Shown: in pieces, positions 24,112 to 32,412 of the stretch
Position numbering within the stretch: the first letter of the stretch is position 1
Layout of the letters: each line of letters opens with the position of its first letter
Assembly (NCBI RefSeq): GCF_000308655.1
Contig: NZ_BAGC01000038.1
Location: 104,583-168,582, forward strand
Length of the DNA: 64,000 nucleotides
Direction: 5' to 3'
DNA from: Nocardia niigatensis NBRC 100131
GTDB lineage: Bacteria > Actinomycetota > Actinomycetes > Mycobacteriales > Mycobacteriaceae
The notes under the pieces: model-generated
Told to the model about the DNA's origin: nothing
Seen by the model: only the letters and a program-made list of their open reading frames with translations
Databases searched by the model: none
Program-made: the position numbers and the translations under genes

Positions 24112-25256
24112 GACAGCCCCTCCGCCCCCGCGCGCACGCCCGCCTCGGATGCGAACTGCGGAGCCCGGGGGTCGATGATCGTGGTGCAGCGAGTCCACCT
24201 GTGAACCTGCCGGTCCCGGGGATGGGCGATCGTGTCCGGCTCGGTGGGTTGTGGAGCACCGAGCAGTCCGTGTGTGGCGCAATAGGAATCGTTGTAGATG
24301 GTGTCGAAGTAGCGGTGCGGGCCGTCGGGGAAGACGGCCGCGATGCGCGTGCCCGGGGCGTGGGTGCGGGCGGCCCATCCCGCTACCAGCGCGACCGCGC
24401 CGACGCTCCAGCCACCGCTGGCGAGGTAGCCGGCCGCCAGGGTCCGGCAGGCCCAGACGGCTTCGGCCGGTGCCACCCAGTGGATTTCGGTGAAGGCGGC
24501 GTAGTCGACGTTCCGCGGATGGATGCTGGAGCCGAGGCCGCGCATGAGGCGCGGGCCCGCCTGCTGGCCGAAGATGGTGGAGGCCACGGTGTCCACGCCG
24601 ATCAGGGACAGGCCCGGGTTGGTGCGGCGCAGGGCTCGGGCGACGCCTGCCGAGTGGCCGCCGGTGCCTACGGCGCAGACCAGCACGTCCACGCCGCCGA
24701 GCTGTTCCACCAGTTCCCTGGCCAACGACTCGTATCCGTCCACGTTGTCGGGATTGCTGTACTGGTCTGGGCACCACGCACCGGGCTCGGCCGCCAGGAG
24801 TTCGGCGACGCGGTCACGCCGTGCCTGCTGCCAGCCGCCCTCCGGATGCGGTTCGGACACCAGTTCCACCTGGGCGCCGTAGGCCGCGAGCAGTTGCGCG
24901 ACCATCGGTTCGAGGCCCGGATCGGTCACCACCGTCACCGGATGCCCGTACACGAGTCCGGCCAGAGCCAGCCCCAACCCGAGTGTGCCGCTGGAGGATT
25001 CGATGATCCGCCCGCCGGGAGCCAGCTCTCCCCGATCCCGGGCGCACCGCACCATGTGCAGCGCGGGCCGGTCCTTCATTCCCCCCGGATTCCGTCCCTC
25101 GAGCTTGGCCCAGAAGCCGAGACCCCCGGGCGCGAACGGCGCCCCCACCCACAGCACCGGCGTATTGCCCACCAGGGCACGGGGTTCCCGGGCCGGGCCG
25201 GGCATCCCGGAATGGCCGGTGACCGCGTCGAATTCGTCGAGCAGACCTTTGTCCAT
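24108..25256 (-). CDS. cysK2: CysK2-type S-sulfocysteine synthase (PLP enzyme)
   Basis: A 382-residue fold-type II PLP enzyme. The PLP lysine is residue 61 in GGMKDRPA. The substrate-binding loop is [14 protein letters not shown] (about 87-100) instead of the TSGNTG loop of ordinary cysteine synthases. The phosphate loop GTGGH is near 206. The long C-terminus ([30 protein letters not shown]) is typical of mycobacterial CysK2, which makes S-sulfocysteine from O-phosphoserine and thiosulfate. The ATG at 25256 ([10 protein letters not shown]) is used. The gene lies between lpqS and an MFS gene, as in the RicR copper regulon of tubercle bacilli. Confidence 0.87.
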   Translation of the reverse strand: MDKGLLDEFDAVTGHSGMPGPAREPRALVGNTPVLWVGAPFAPGGLGFWAKLEGRNPGGMKDRPALHMVRCARDRGELAPGGRIIESSSGTLGLGLALAGLVYGHPVTVVTDPGLEPMVAQLLAAYGAQVELVSEPHPEGGWQQARRDRVAELLAAEPGAWCPDQYSNPDNVDGYESLARELVEQLGGVDVLVCAVGTGGHSAGVARALRRTNPGLSLIGVDTVASTIFGQQAGPRLMRGLGSSIHPRNVDYAAFTEIHWVAPAEAVWACRTLAAGYLASGGWSVGAVALVAGWAARTHAPGTRIAAVFPDGPHRYFDTIYNDSYCATHGLLGAPQPTEPDTIAHPRDRQVHRWTRCTTIIDPRAPQFASEAGVRAGAEGLS

Positions 25257-25356
25257 GACTGTCGCTTTCGGTATCGGACCGCCGCGATAGCGGCATGACG
25301 TGCACGGCAACGGACTCCGGCCCGCGGCGAAACGCCCCGGGCCTGTCGCCGGCCGA

Positions 25357-25746
25357 TCAGCGTCGGTCGATACACAGGCGGGTCAGCAGCATTCGGCCGC
25401 CGACCGCGTAATCGGGTGGTCCCCGCACCCCGTGGGGCACGGCGGCGATGCCGGTGTCGGCGGATCCGGCCGCTGGGACAATGGGATCGGCCACCGCGTC
25501 CGGCGCGTGCTCGGCGGCGGGTGCGACCGTACGAATCGCGGCCTCGACATGCGGGTCGCAGTGGACGGATTCACCGCCGTGCGGGCCCCGATCCCCCGTG
25601 CCGGACGCGGCGATCGACACTGCTTCCAGCGGGCGCGCGTGGTCGGCTCGATCGCCGAGCGCGCAACCGGCAATCGCGGCGAGCAGTACCAGTCCCGAGC
25701 CGAGCAGCACCCACAGGGCCCGGCCGAACCCGCCGACACGACTCAC
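25357..25746 (-). CDS. lpqS: LpqS-like copper-regulon membrane/lipoprotein
   Basis: A 129-residue protein. An N-terminal hydrophobic segment (9-28) ends in AAIAGCALG, a possible lipobox or anchor. A His/Cys patch [10 protein letters not shown] lies near 57-66. The C-terminus, RGPP then [10 protein letters not shown], matches the end of LpqS of Mycobacterium tuberculosis. The GTG at 25746 is chosen because GAGAGG lies about seven bases upstream. The neighbours cysK2 and MFS confirm the assignment. LpqS is copper induced in mycobacteria and its biochemical role is not settled. Here a BlaI-type palindrome, not a RicR box, precedes it. Confidence 0.75.
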   Translation of the reverse strand: MSRVGGFGRALWVLLGSGLVLLAAIAGCALGDRADHARPLEAVSIAASGTGDRGPHGGESVHCDPHVEAAIRTVAPAAEHAPDAVADPIVPAAGSADTGIAAVPHGVRGPPDYAVGGRMLLTRLCIDRR

Positions 25747-25844
25747 CGCCGCCACCTCTCGCCTCGAATCCGATTGCCCGGCTGCCACTTCCAGCGGCCG
25801 GTTTCCTCGACGGCATGCTCGCCGACACACCCTCGAAACAATCT

Positions 25845-25866
25845 ACTATCTACGTACGTAGTTAGT
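25845..25866. promoter_or_regulatory. BlaI-type operator upstream of lpqS-cysK2-MFS
   Basis: The core CTACGTACGTAG (25850-25861) is a perfect palindrome inside a 22-base dyad from 25845 to 25866 with one mismatched pair. It lies about 105 bases before the lpqS start. The same 12 bases recur at 26487-26498. Confidence 0.6.
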
Positions 25867-25969
25867 TGGGAGGCGGTGATCGGGCTCACGCAGCGTGGCG
25901 CCACCACGGGCCACAACGGAATCGAGAGGGCGCGCGACACCTTCGGTCAGCAGACCGGGAAACCTTCGG

Positions 25970-26344
25970 TCAGCGCAGCTTCGAGCGCGCGAGCTTGCGC
26001 AGGGCCGCACGCAGACCCTCGGACTCCTCGGCGCTCATCTGCTCCACGAAATGCGCGAGCACCAGATCCGAACGGCCGCCGCTGCCCAGCGCCTCCCGCA
26101 TGAGCCGGGCGCTGTACTCCTCGCGGCTCAGCGTGGCCCAATACCGGTAGGCCTTGCCGACGCGTTCACGTTCCAGCCAGCCCTTGCGATGTAGATTGTC
26201 CATGGTGGACATGACGGTGGTGTACGCGATGTCACGCTCGCCGGCCAGCTCGTCGAACAGTTCCCGGACCGTCGTCTTCCCGGGGCGGTCCCAGATGCGT
26301 TCGATGACGACCGCTTCCAGGTCTCCGAAGCCTCGCGCACTCAC
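25970..26344 (-). CDS. blaI: BlaI/MecI/CopY family transcriptional repressor
   Basis: A 124-residue regulator. The winged helix spans about residues 6-72 (LEAVVIERIWDRPGKTTVRE, then AYTTVMSTMDNLHRKGWLER), and the C-terminal dimerisation helices follow. The family controls beta-lactamase (BlaI, MecI) or copper transport (CopY) genes and is often inactivated by an M56 protease cutting near the domain junction. The GTG at 26344 gives full length. Two identical CTACGTACGTAG palindromes flank the gene, one before itself (autoregulation) and one before lpqS, and a related cluster lies before the M56 gene. No CopY CxCx4CxC metal motif is present. Confidence 0.85.
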   Translation of the reverse strand: MSARGFGDLEAVVIERIWDRPGKTTVRELFDELAGERDIAYTTVMSTMDNLHRKGWLERERVGKAYRYWATLSREEYSARLMREALGSGGRSDLVLAHFVEQMSAEESEGLRAALRKLARSKLR

Positions 26345-26486
26345 GTCCGACGTCTCCTCACCTCACGGCTCAGCCGATTTCGCATCGCGTGTCGGCCTAC
26401 TGTCCCGGTGCGCACCCGATCGCAGGGTGATCGCGGGTAAGGACTCAAGCCGCGCCGGGCGCCAGGGGCGCGCCCGCACATACGTT

Positions 26487-26498
26487 CTACGTACGTAG
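26487..26498. promoter_or_regulatory. BlaI-type operator upstream of blaI
   Basis: CTACGTACGTAG, identical to the lpqS-side site, lies 143 bases before the blaI start. An AT-richer stretch (AGTAATATGG) follows at 26501-26510. It fits autoregulation. Confidence 0.55.
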
Positions 26499-26591
26499 AC
26501 AGTAATATGGTGCACCCGTCCGCCCGCACACGCAACCGGACAGCGGGTCCACACCGGACTACCCGAAAACCCCGCGTCGAAACTCGGCCCG

Positions 26592-26957
26592 CTATCGGTC
26601 GGCGATGCGATGCCCCGCGTCACGCAGGGCCGACGACGCCTCCTCCAGCCGATGCGCGGGAACCAGCACCAGATCCGCATGGAAGGTGGAGGCGACGAAC
26701 ACCGGGATCGACGACTCCGCCAGCGGACCGATCAGCGCGGCCAGCGTGCCCGGAGCATTCAGACTGCCCGCGTCGACACCGTAGAAACCCTTCCAGATCT
26801 CCCCTTCGGCCCACGCGGGCGCCTCGCGAATCACGGTGAGACCCTCCGGCGCCCGCACCAGGGCGATCCACTCGTCGTCCTCCGGGAATGTGGAATTCGG
26901 CAGATGATCCACCGCGAACTGCGACGGGACGATCCGCAAACGCTGGGAGCCGGCCAT
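26592..26957 (-). CDS. ACT domain-containing protein
   Basis: A 121-residue protein with two ACT-like halves. Features are EWIALVRAPEGLTVI near residue 30, then a ferredoxin-like unit with GTLAALIGPLAESSIPVFVAST (about 70-91) and VLVPAHRLEEASSAL near 97. It belongs to the small stand-alone ACT/CASTOR-like group, thought to bind amino acids. No partner is evident. It diverges from the PARG gene with about 120 bases between starts. Confidence 0.75.
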   Translation of the reverse strand: MAGSQRLRIVPSQFAVDHLPNSTFPEDDEWIALVRAPEGLTVIREAPAWAEGEIWKGFYGVDAGSLNAPGTLAALIGPLAESSIPVFVASTFHADLVLVPAHRLEEASSALRDAGHRIADR

Positions 26958-27076
26958 GCCGACATCGTAGGCGGAGGGCCGGACAAACCCGGTGCACGCA
27001 CCGAGGCCACCCAGTATTGGTGTCCGCGACTAAAATTCGGATGCCATCCCCCGACCCGGCCCGTATGGTCGCTGAA

Positions 27077-27901
27077 ATGAGTACCAGCCCAAAGCAGATC
27101 GCTGTCGAGAACGAACGGATCGCCGCCCTCGGCACCTACCGCGCGGCCGACGGAACCCACGTCGACATCACCGACGCGCTGTCCGAGGCCCGCGCCTGGA
27201 CCCACTGCTTCGAGCCGGGCGAAGAGCTGTACAACCGCGACCCCGGACCGTTCGAGGGACGTCCCGAGGTCACGGCCGAAGGCAGCATGCAGGCCGCGCG
27301 CCGACTCCATCAGGAAGGCGGGAAGGCCATCGCCGTCCTGAATTTCGCCTCCGCCCGCAACCCCGGCGGCGGCTACCTCCGCGGTGCGCGCGCCCAGGAG
27401 GAAGACCTCTGCCGCAGCGCCCTGCTCTACCGTTGCCTGCTCGAGACGCCTCGCTACTACGAGGCCCACCGCGCCTCCGACGACCTGCGCTACAGCGACC
27501 GCGTCATCTTCTCGCGCGACGTCCCGGTCATCCGCGACGACCGTGGCGCGCTCACCGCGCGCACCTTCACCACCTCGTTCCTGACCTCGCCTGCCCCGAA
27601 TGCCGGTGCGCTGGCGAACCGTTCGGGCCACCGGGTCGACGTCCGCGACATCCTCCTGGCCCGCGCCGAGCGCGTCCTCGCCATCGCCGCCCACGAGCGC
27701 GTCCGCGAACTGGTCCTCGGCGCCTGGGGATGCGGCGTGTTCCGCAATGACCCCAACGAGGTCGCCGAGGCTTTCGACCAGGCGCTCCGGATCCACGGCG
27801 CCGCCTTCGATCGCGTGGTCTTCGCCGTGTGGGACCGCTCCCCCGTCTCGGCCAATCGCACCGCGTTCGAAGCCCGCTTCGGACAGGCGATTTCCTCGTA
27901 G
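27077..27901 (+). CDS. Bacterial-type poly(ADP-ribose) glycohydrolase (TIGR02452)
   Basis: A 274-residue macrodomain-type hydrolase. The PARG signature GGG-x7-QEE is present as NPGGGYLRGARAQEEDLC near residues 95-112, where the second Glu is catalytic. The C-terminal part has GAWGCGVFRND near 216 and FDRVVFAVWD near 252, typical of the family. It removes ADP-ribose chains or single units. The ATG at 27077 is preferred over 27065. TAAAAT near 27030 could be a -10 box. No PARP-like gene is in the window. Confidence 0.87.
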   Translation: MSTSPKQIAVENERIAALGTYRAADGTHVDITDALSEARAWTHCFEPGEELYNRDPGPFEGRPEVTAEGSMQAARRLHQEGGKAIAVLNFASARNPGGGYLRGARAQEEDLCRSALLYRCLLETPRYYEAHRASDDLRYSDRVIFSRDVPVIRDDRGALTARTFTTSFLTSPAPNAGALANRSGHRVDVRDILLARAERVLAIAAHERVRELVLGAWGCGVFRNDPNEVAEAFDQALRIHGAAFDRVVFAVWDRSPVSANRTAFEARFGQAISS

Positions 27902-28070
27902 CCGGTCGAATTCCGCTGGCGGGCAGCGGTCTTCTCCGTTGCTTGTTTCGAACGGGCCCCCGGCTCCCGCGTCGCGGTAGCGATGCCATACGGACAACTC
28001 ATGCTTAGATTGCAATATCTGCAGACTCAGATATTAGAAGCGAGGTCGAGCGCCCGGCAGTGACCCTCCC

Positions 28071-28727
28071 TCAGCGGGCCAGTCCCGTGCGATGCGCGTA
28101 AGCGATCGCCTGGCCGCGATCGCGCACCCCGAGCTTGGCGAACAGCGAATTGATGTGCGTCTTCACCGTGCTGACGCCGATGAACAGCTCCTTGGCGATC
28201 TCGGAGTTGTTGCGCCCCTGCGCCATCAGCCGCAGTACGTCCCGCTCACGATCGGTGAGGTCGGCGGGCGCTTCGGGCGGCACCTCGAGGGCGGAGAGCA
28301 GGCGGCGGCCCACCTCGGCGGCAAGGGTGGTGTGGCCGCTCGCAACGGAGCGGATGGCCGCCGCGATCTCGGCCCGACCTGCGTCCTTGGTGAGATAGCC
28401 GCGCGCGCCGGCCCGCAGCGCGCCCGCGATGGAGGCGTCGTCGGCGTAGGTGGTGAGCACCAGGACCGCGGTCTCCGGATGCTGGGCGGTGATCGCGGCC
28501 GTCGCGGCCACACCGTCGACACCGGGCATGCGCAGATCCATCAGCACCACACGGGGTTTCACCCGCCGCACCAGCTCCACCGCCTCCGCGCCGTCGCGGG
28601 CCTCCCCCACCACCCGCATGTCGGGCAGCAGCGACAGGACCGTGGTGAGCCCGTCGCGCACCGTGGTCTGGTCGTCCGCGACCACCACCGTGATCACTTC
28701 CGCGGCAGCAGGATTCGCACCGTCCAC
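28071..28727 (-). CDS. NarL/LuxR-family response regulator
   Basis: A 218-residue regulator. The receiver domain (10-125) has acidic pocket ADDQ at 17-20, the phospho-acceptor Asp near 64 (VLMDLRMPG) and Lys near 114. The LuxR helix-turn-helix is at about 155-205 (LTDRERDVLRLMAQG, STVKTHINSLFAKLG). Its start overlaps the end of the sensor kinase gene by 34 bases, so they form one operon with the DUF1453 gene. The signal and targets are unknown. Confidence 0.9.
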   Translation of the reverse strand: MDGANPAAAEVITVVVADDQTTVRDGLTTVLSLLPDMRVVGEARDGAEAVELVRRVKPRVVLMDLRMPGVDGVAATAAITAQHPETAVLVLTTYADDASIAGALRAGARGYLTKDAGRAEIAAAIRSVASGHTTLAAEVGRRLLSALEVPPEAPADLTDRERDVLRLMAQGRNNSEIAKELFIGVSTVKTHINSLFAKLGVRDRGQAIAYAHRTGLAR

Positions 28728-29815
28728 CGACCGTCCTCCTTCCCCGCGGACACCAGCCCACCCACCGCCTCGATCCGCTCCCGCATACCCAGCAGTCCCG
28801 CGCCCGATCCGCTATCACCCAGCGGCATCCGGTGCGCGGCAAGCGGATTCGTCACCTCCGCCTCCAGCGAGCCGCGGTTGTCACGCAGCGTGAGCGTAAC
28901 CGGCTGCCCGGGAGCGTGTTTGCGCGCGTTGGTGAGCGCCTCCTGCACGGCGCGCGTCAGCGCCACCGCCGCCTGCTCGTTCGCCGGATCCACGGCGACA
29001 TCGAATCGTTCGGCCACCTGCCCGCCGGTGGCGCGGTGCTCCTCCACCATCCGGCGCAGTTCGGCCGCCGCGTCGAAGCCCCCCGACCGCAGGGTGCCCA
29101 CCACCCGGCGGGCATCGGCCAGTCCGGAGACCGCCAGCCGGCGGGAAGCCTTGACCCGCTCCGCCGCCCGGTCCGTCTCCCCCGCCTCCAGCAGGGCGTC
29201 GGCGGCGTCGAGCTGGAGCACCAGTCCACCGAGGGTGTGGGCGAGCACATCGTGGATATCGCGGGCGATGCGCCCGCGCTCGGCCAGGGCGGCGGCCTTG
29301 TCCCGCTCTTCCCGGATGATCCGATTCTGCTCCACCAGCAGCCGATTGCGCTGCGCGCCGATGCGGGCCTGCCGGCGACTCCAGCCCGCCATGCCCACGA
29401 CGATCACTCCGACCAGCAGTCCGATCAGCGCGCTCGGGCGAGCCCCGTCGATCAGGACCGAGACGCACATCAGCGCCCCGGTGGACCCCGCGATCGTCAG
29501 CCCGAACCAGAGCGGCGAGTTCAGCAGCCCGAGCGCGATGAAAACCGTGGCCAGGGCGGTGATTCCGGAGCCGATCGACTGCGCGACCGTCAGTCCCCCG
29601 CCGACTGCCATGGCGCACAGGCAGATTCGCTCGAGCCGCCACTGCCGCGCCGGCGCCACCGCCCACACCGCCCAGCCCGCCCACGACAGCATCACCAGCG
29701 CCGCCACCCACGGACAGTGGAACAGCGTGGCATGCGCCGAGGATGAGACCACGGCGACGAGCCCGACCAGGCGCAGCAGCCTGGACAGGCTCGAGGGTGG
29801 TTCGATGACGGACAT
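28694..29815 (-). CDS. Sensor histidine kinase (HisKA_3 type)
   Basis: A 373-residue kinase with about five to six membrane helices in the first 150 residues and no large extracytoplasmic domain. The dimerisation helix has ERGRIARDIHDVLAHTLGGL with the phospho-His near 187. The C-terminal ATPase domain has NARKHAPGQPV near 288 and a G-box GSGAGLLGMRERI near 337. It is the partner of the overlapping response regulator. With its short loops it probably senses a membrane-related signal, like actinobacterial envelope-stress kinases. Confidence 0.9.
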   Translation of the reverse strand: MSVIEPPSSLSRLLRLVGLVAVVSSSAHATLFHCPWVAALVMLSWAGWAVWAVAPARQWRLERICLCAMAVGGGLTVAQSIGSGITALATVFIALGLLNSPLWFGLTIAGSTGALMCVSVLIDGARPSALIGLLVGVIVVGMAGWSRRQARIGAQRNRLLVEQNRIIREERDKAAALAERGRIARDIHDVLAHTLGGLVLQLDAADALLEAGETDRAAERVKASRRLAVSGLADARRVVGTLRSGGFDAAAELRRMVEEHRATGGQVAERFDVAVDPANEQAAVALTRAVQEALTNARKHAPGQPVTLTLRDNRGSLEAEVTNPLAAHRMPLGDSGSGAGLLGMRERIEAVGGLVSAGKEDGRWTVRILLPRK

Positions 29816-29821
29816 CGGGTC

Positions 29822-30310
29822 TCAGTGTGCCGCAACCAGCTGTGCCTGCTCGGCGCGCCGGGCCAGCACCAGCGCCCGGCCCGCCCGATTCAGCGCCACC
29901 ACCAGCAGGATCGCCCCGACCGAGGTGACAGCCACCGCGTCGCTCAGGTGCGCGACCACGTCCACCCCGATGCGCACCGCCAGCAGCACCAGCCACAGCA
30001 GCGTGCCAGCCCACCCGGTCCGCGCCTCCAATCCCACGGCGCCGCGGCGCACTTGGGACAGCACCCCCATCAGCACGCCGATCCCGACGCCCAGCGCCGC
30101 CGACAAGGCCAGCAGCGCCACCGACATCACGCCGAGTCCGCCACCGGTGACCACGGACTTCATCTGCAGGAATCCTGCCAGCCCGAGAATGATCGGGCCC
30201 CGCCACAGCCGATTGGCGTCGAGGACCTGCCACTGGGTCTGCCGGTACATGATCCACCCGATCACCAGCACCGCCACCGCGCCGTCGACCACCGCATTCT
30301 GCAAGTTCAT
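29822..30310 (-). CDS. DUF1453 (CcdC-like) membrane protein
   Basis: A 162-residue protein with four hydrophobic segments. The family sequences VLDANRLWRGPIILGLAGF (near 28-46) and LGVGIGVLMGVLSQVRR (near 74-90) are visible. The ATG at 30310 is used; the 13 residues before it are not conserved-looking. It ends six bases before the kinase start and heads the three-gene operon, so it may act with the kinase as a sensor accessory, although CcdC-like proteins have no proven role of this kind. Confidence 0.72.
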   Translation of the reverse strand: MNLQNAVVDGAVAVLVIGWIMYRQTQWQVLDANRLWRGPIILGLAGFLQMKSVVTGGGLGVMSVALLALSAALGVGIGVLMGVLSQVRRGAVGLEARTGWAGTLLWLVLLAVRIGVDVVAHLSDAVAVTSVGAILLVVALNRAGRALVLARRAEQAQLVAAH

Positions 30311-30450
30311 GCCTCTACGGTCGCCCGGGAAGACGCCTCCACCCACCACCCCAGGGTGGAGACCGGGTGGGATTGCGCTGGTTCGAGCGACACCCGACGG
30401 CCCCTGGCGTCGACCGCTCAGAAGCCGCCGGGCAGGTGCGTGTGTTCGGG

Positions 30451-31227
30451 TCAGTCGGGCCAGACGGCCGGGCGCTTCTCCAAGAAGGCCGTCATTCCCT
30501 CACGGGCGCCGGGTAATTGGGAGGCGGCGGCCATGACCTCGCGAGCGAGGGTGTAGGCGTCGGCTTCCGGGCGGTCGAGTTGGGCGTAGAGGGTGCGTTT
30601 GCCGAGGGCCTTGCTCGCGCGGCTGCCGCGGGTGGCGCGGGCGAGGAGGTCGGCGACGGCGGTGTCGAGGTCGGCGTCGGGGACGGCGTAGTTGACGAGG
30701 CCCCAGTCGACGGCGGTGCGGGCGTCGATGACGTCACCGGTGAGGGCCAGTTCCATCAGGCGTTTGCGGCCGATGGAGCGGGCGACCGGGACGGCCGGGG
30801 TGTGGCAGAACCACCCGCCCTTGCCGCCGGGCAGGGCGAAGCCCGCGGACTCGGCGGCGACGGCCAGGTCGCAGGAGGCGACGAGCTGGCAGCCGGCCGC
30901 GGTGGCCAAGCCGTGTACGCGGGCTATCACCACCTGCGGCACCTCTTCCAGAGTGGTCATGACCTGCTGGCAGAGGGTGAGCAGGTCGCGCACGCCGAGC
31001 AGGTCGCGCGCGGCGACATCGGCGAAATCGTGGCCGGCGCTGAACACCGGCCCGGCCGCGGCGAGCACGATGCCGGAGGCGTCGGTCTCGCCCGCGGCCC
31101 GGAAGGCGGCGAGCAGTTCGGTCAGGTGGTCGGCGGACAGCGCGTTGCGGCGGTCCGGGCGGTTCATGGTGACGGTGACGGTGTCACCGTCGCGCTTCAC
31201 GAGCAGGTGCCGGTACTCCGCGGTCAT
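30451..31227 (-). CDS. Enoyl-CoA hydratase/isomerase family protein
   Basis: A 258-residue crotonase-fold protein. The oxyanion-hole regions are SAGHDFADVAARD (about 65-77) and HGLATAAGCQLVASCDLAVA (about 104-123). At the usual Glu positions of hydratases the sequence has Gly/Lys (GGKGGWFCHTPAV near 133), as in several crotonase members with other activities, so true hydratase activity is uncertain. The ATG at 31227 (MTAEYRHL) fits the family length. Confidence 0.82.
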   Translation of the reverse strand: MTAEYRHLLVKRDGDTVTVTMNRPDRRNALSADHLTELLAAFRAAGETDASGIVLAAAGPVFSAGHDFADVAARDLLGVRDLLTLCQQVMTTLEEVPQVVIARVHGLATAAGCQLVASCDLAVAAESAGFALPGGKGGWFCHTPAVPVARSIGRKRLMELALTGDVIDARTAVDWGLVNYAVPDADLDTAVADLLARATRGSRASKALGKRTLYAQLDRPEADAYTLAREVMAAASQLPGAREGMTAFLEKRPAVWPD

Positions 31228-31276
31228 GCCGTCCACGCTAGTGCGAACCAGCGCCGGGGATGCCGCGATTCGCGGG

Positions 31277-31734
31277 TCAGACGGGTGCGGGCGCGGCCGG
31301 ATTCGAATGCAGCCACTGTCCGGTGGCGGGCACCCCGTCACCACGACCACGAGGTACCGGCCGGGCGGGGCCAGCGCCGGGTTCGAGGGCAGGGCGACAG
31401 TGAGGGCGCCGGACGCGGCCGGGGTGATCGGCAGATCGATCAGCCGCTGATTGTTGTCGCACGAGTGGGTGCACGAGGTGGCTGGCCTCGCGCAAGGCGG
31501 CCGTGGTGGTGAGTGTCAGCGTGGCACCGTATTCGACTGTGCCGCTCGGCGAAGGCGTGGCCGACTCGATAGCTTCCGGTGTTCTGACCTGGTGGATTGT
31601 CGACCACCCATGAGGACCATCGCGTCGAGGGCGCCGTCACCGCTCAGATCGGCGAGGGCCAGGCCGCAATCCTGGTTGTCCGGCGAGAACCAATCCGGGA
31701 TGGGAACGAATTGTCCTGCCACACAGGCAATCAT
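31277..31734 (-). pseudogene. Broken galactose-oxidase-like (DUF1929) gene
   Basis: Three frames carry pieces of one protein. GQFVPIPDWFSPDNQDCGLA and LADLSGDGALDAMVLM come first (about 31730-31610), then VDNPPGQNTGSYRVGH in a second frame, then TPSPSGTVEYGATLTL and DNNQRLIDLPITPAASGA with LAPPGRYLVVVV in others, ending at 31277. The last part matches the C-terminal DUF1929 domain of galactose/glyoxal oxidases. The first matches an FG-GAP-like repeat. The kelch or propeller middle is missing. It has at least two frameshifts and a large deletion. Confidence 0.6.
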
Positions 31735-31876
31735 GGCCGAACAGGACGATTCCGGCATCCGATGTCCCGATAGCTCCGATGCCCATTTACGCCAGGTTAC
31801 GGAAAACGCACTCCACTACCCCGAGCACCCACTACTCTCCGAAATGCTCTCGTTTCACTCACCCCGAGGACTCAGT

Positions 31877-32296
31877 ATGAGAAAGACAGTCTGGGCCAAC
31901 GGCCTCGCACTCACCGCCGCCGCCATCCTGGCCTCGACCGGCACCGCAGGCGCCAGCGCCAACAGCATGAGCACCGACGCCACCTTCAAGGTCGGCGTCG
32001 ACATCCAGCCCGGTGTCTACAAGACCACGACGGCGGCCGGCGTGTGCACCTGGGCGCGTCTGTCCGCCATCACCCCCGACGCCAGCGCCACCATCCAGAC
32101 CGGCGGCGCGATCAACGGCACCGCCACCGTCGAGATCAAGTCCACCGACGTCGCCTTCTTCACCAGCGGCTGCGGCACCTGGACCCTGCAGACCACCACC
32201 ACGAACACGGGCTCCTCGGGCCTGTCGAACCTGATCAGCGGCAGCGCGAGCGGCAGCAGCCTGCTCTCGACCGGTTCCGCGTCCGCCTCCAGCTAG
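31877..32296 (+). CDS. Secreted protein of a small actinobacterial family
   Basis: A 139-residue protein with a signal peptide (MRKTVWANGLALTAAAILAS, cleavage near residue 27 after AGA/ASA). The mature part has the pattern FKVGVDIQPGVYKTT, then VCTWARLS and FFTSGCGTW, seen in many short exported actinobacterial proteins ('tf-vG-di-PGtY-t, C-Warl'). Two Cys may form a disulphide. The C-terminus is Ser/Gly-rich and unstructured. Function is unknown. The start at 31877 is set by the signal peptide. Confidence 0.75.
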   Translation: MRKTVWANGLALTAAAILASTGTAGASANSMSTDATFKVGVDIQPGVYKTTTAAGVCTWARLSAITPDASATIQTGGAINGTATVEIKSTDVAFFTSGCGTWTLQTTTTNTGSSGLSNLISGSASGSSLLSTGSASASS

Positions 32297-32412
32297 GCGA
32301 ATCTCCCACTCCCGCAAGCCGAGCCGGTCCCGGCGAGCCGCCTACCCGGAGGTGGCGGGTTCATCGGACCGGGAGGGCCGGGCAATCCGCAGTGCCCGCC
32401 CCTCGCGGTGAC

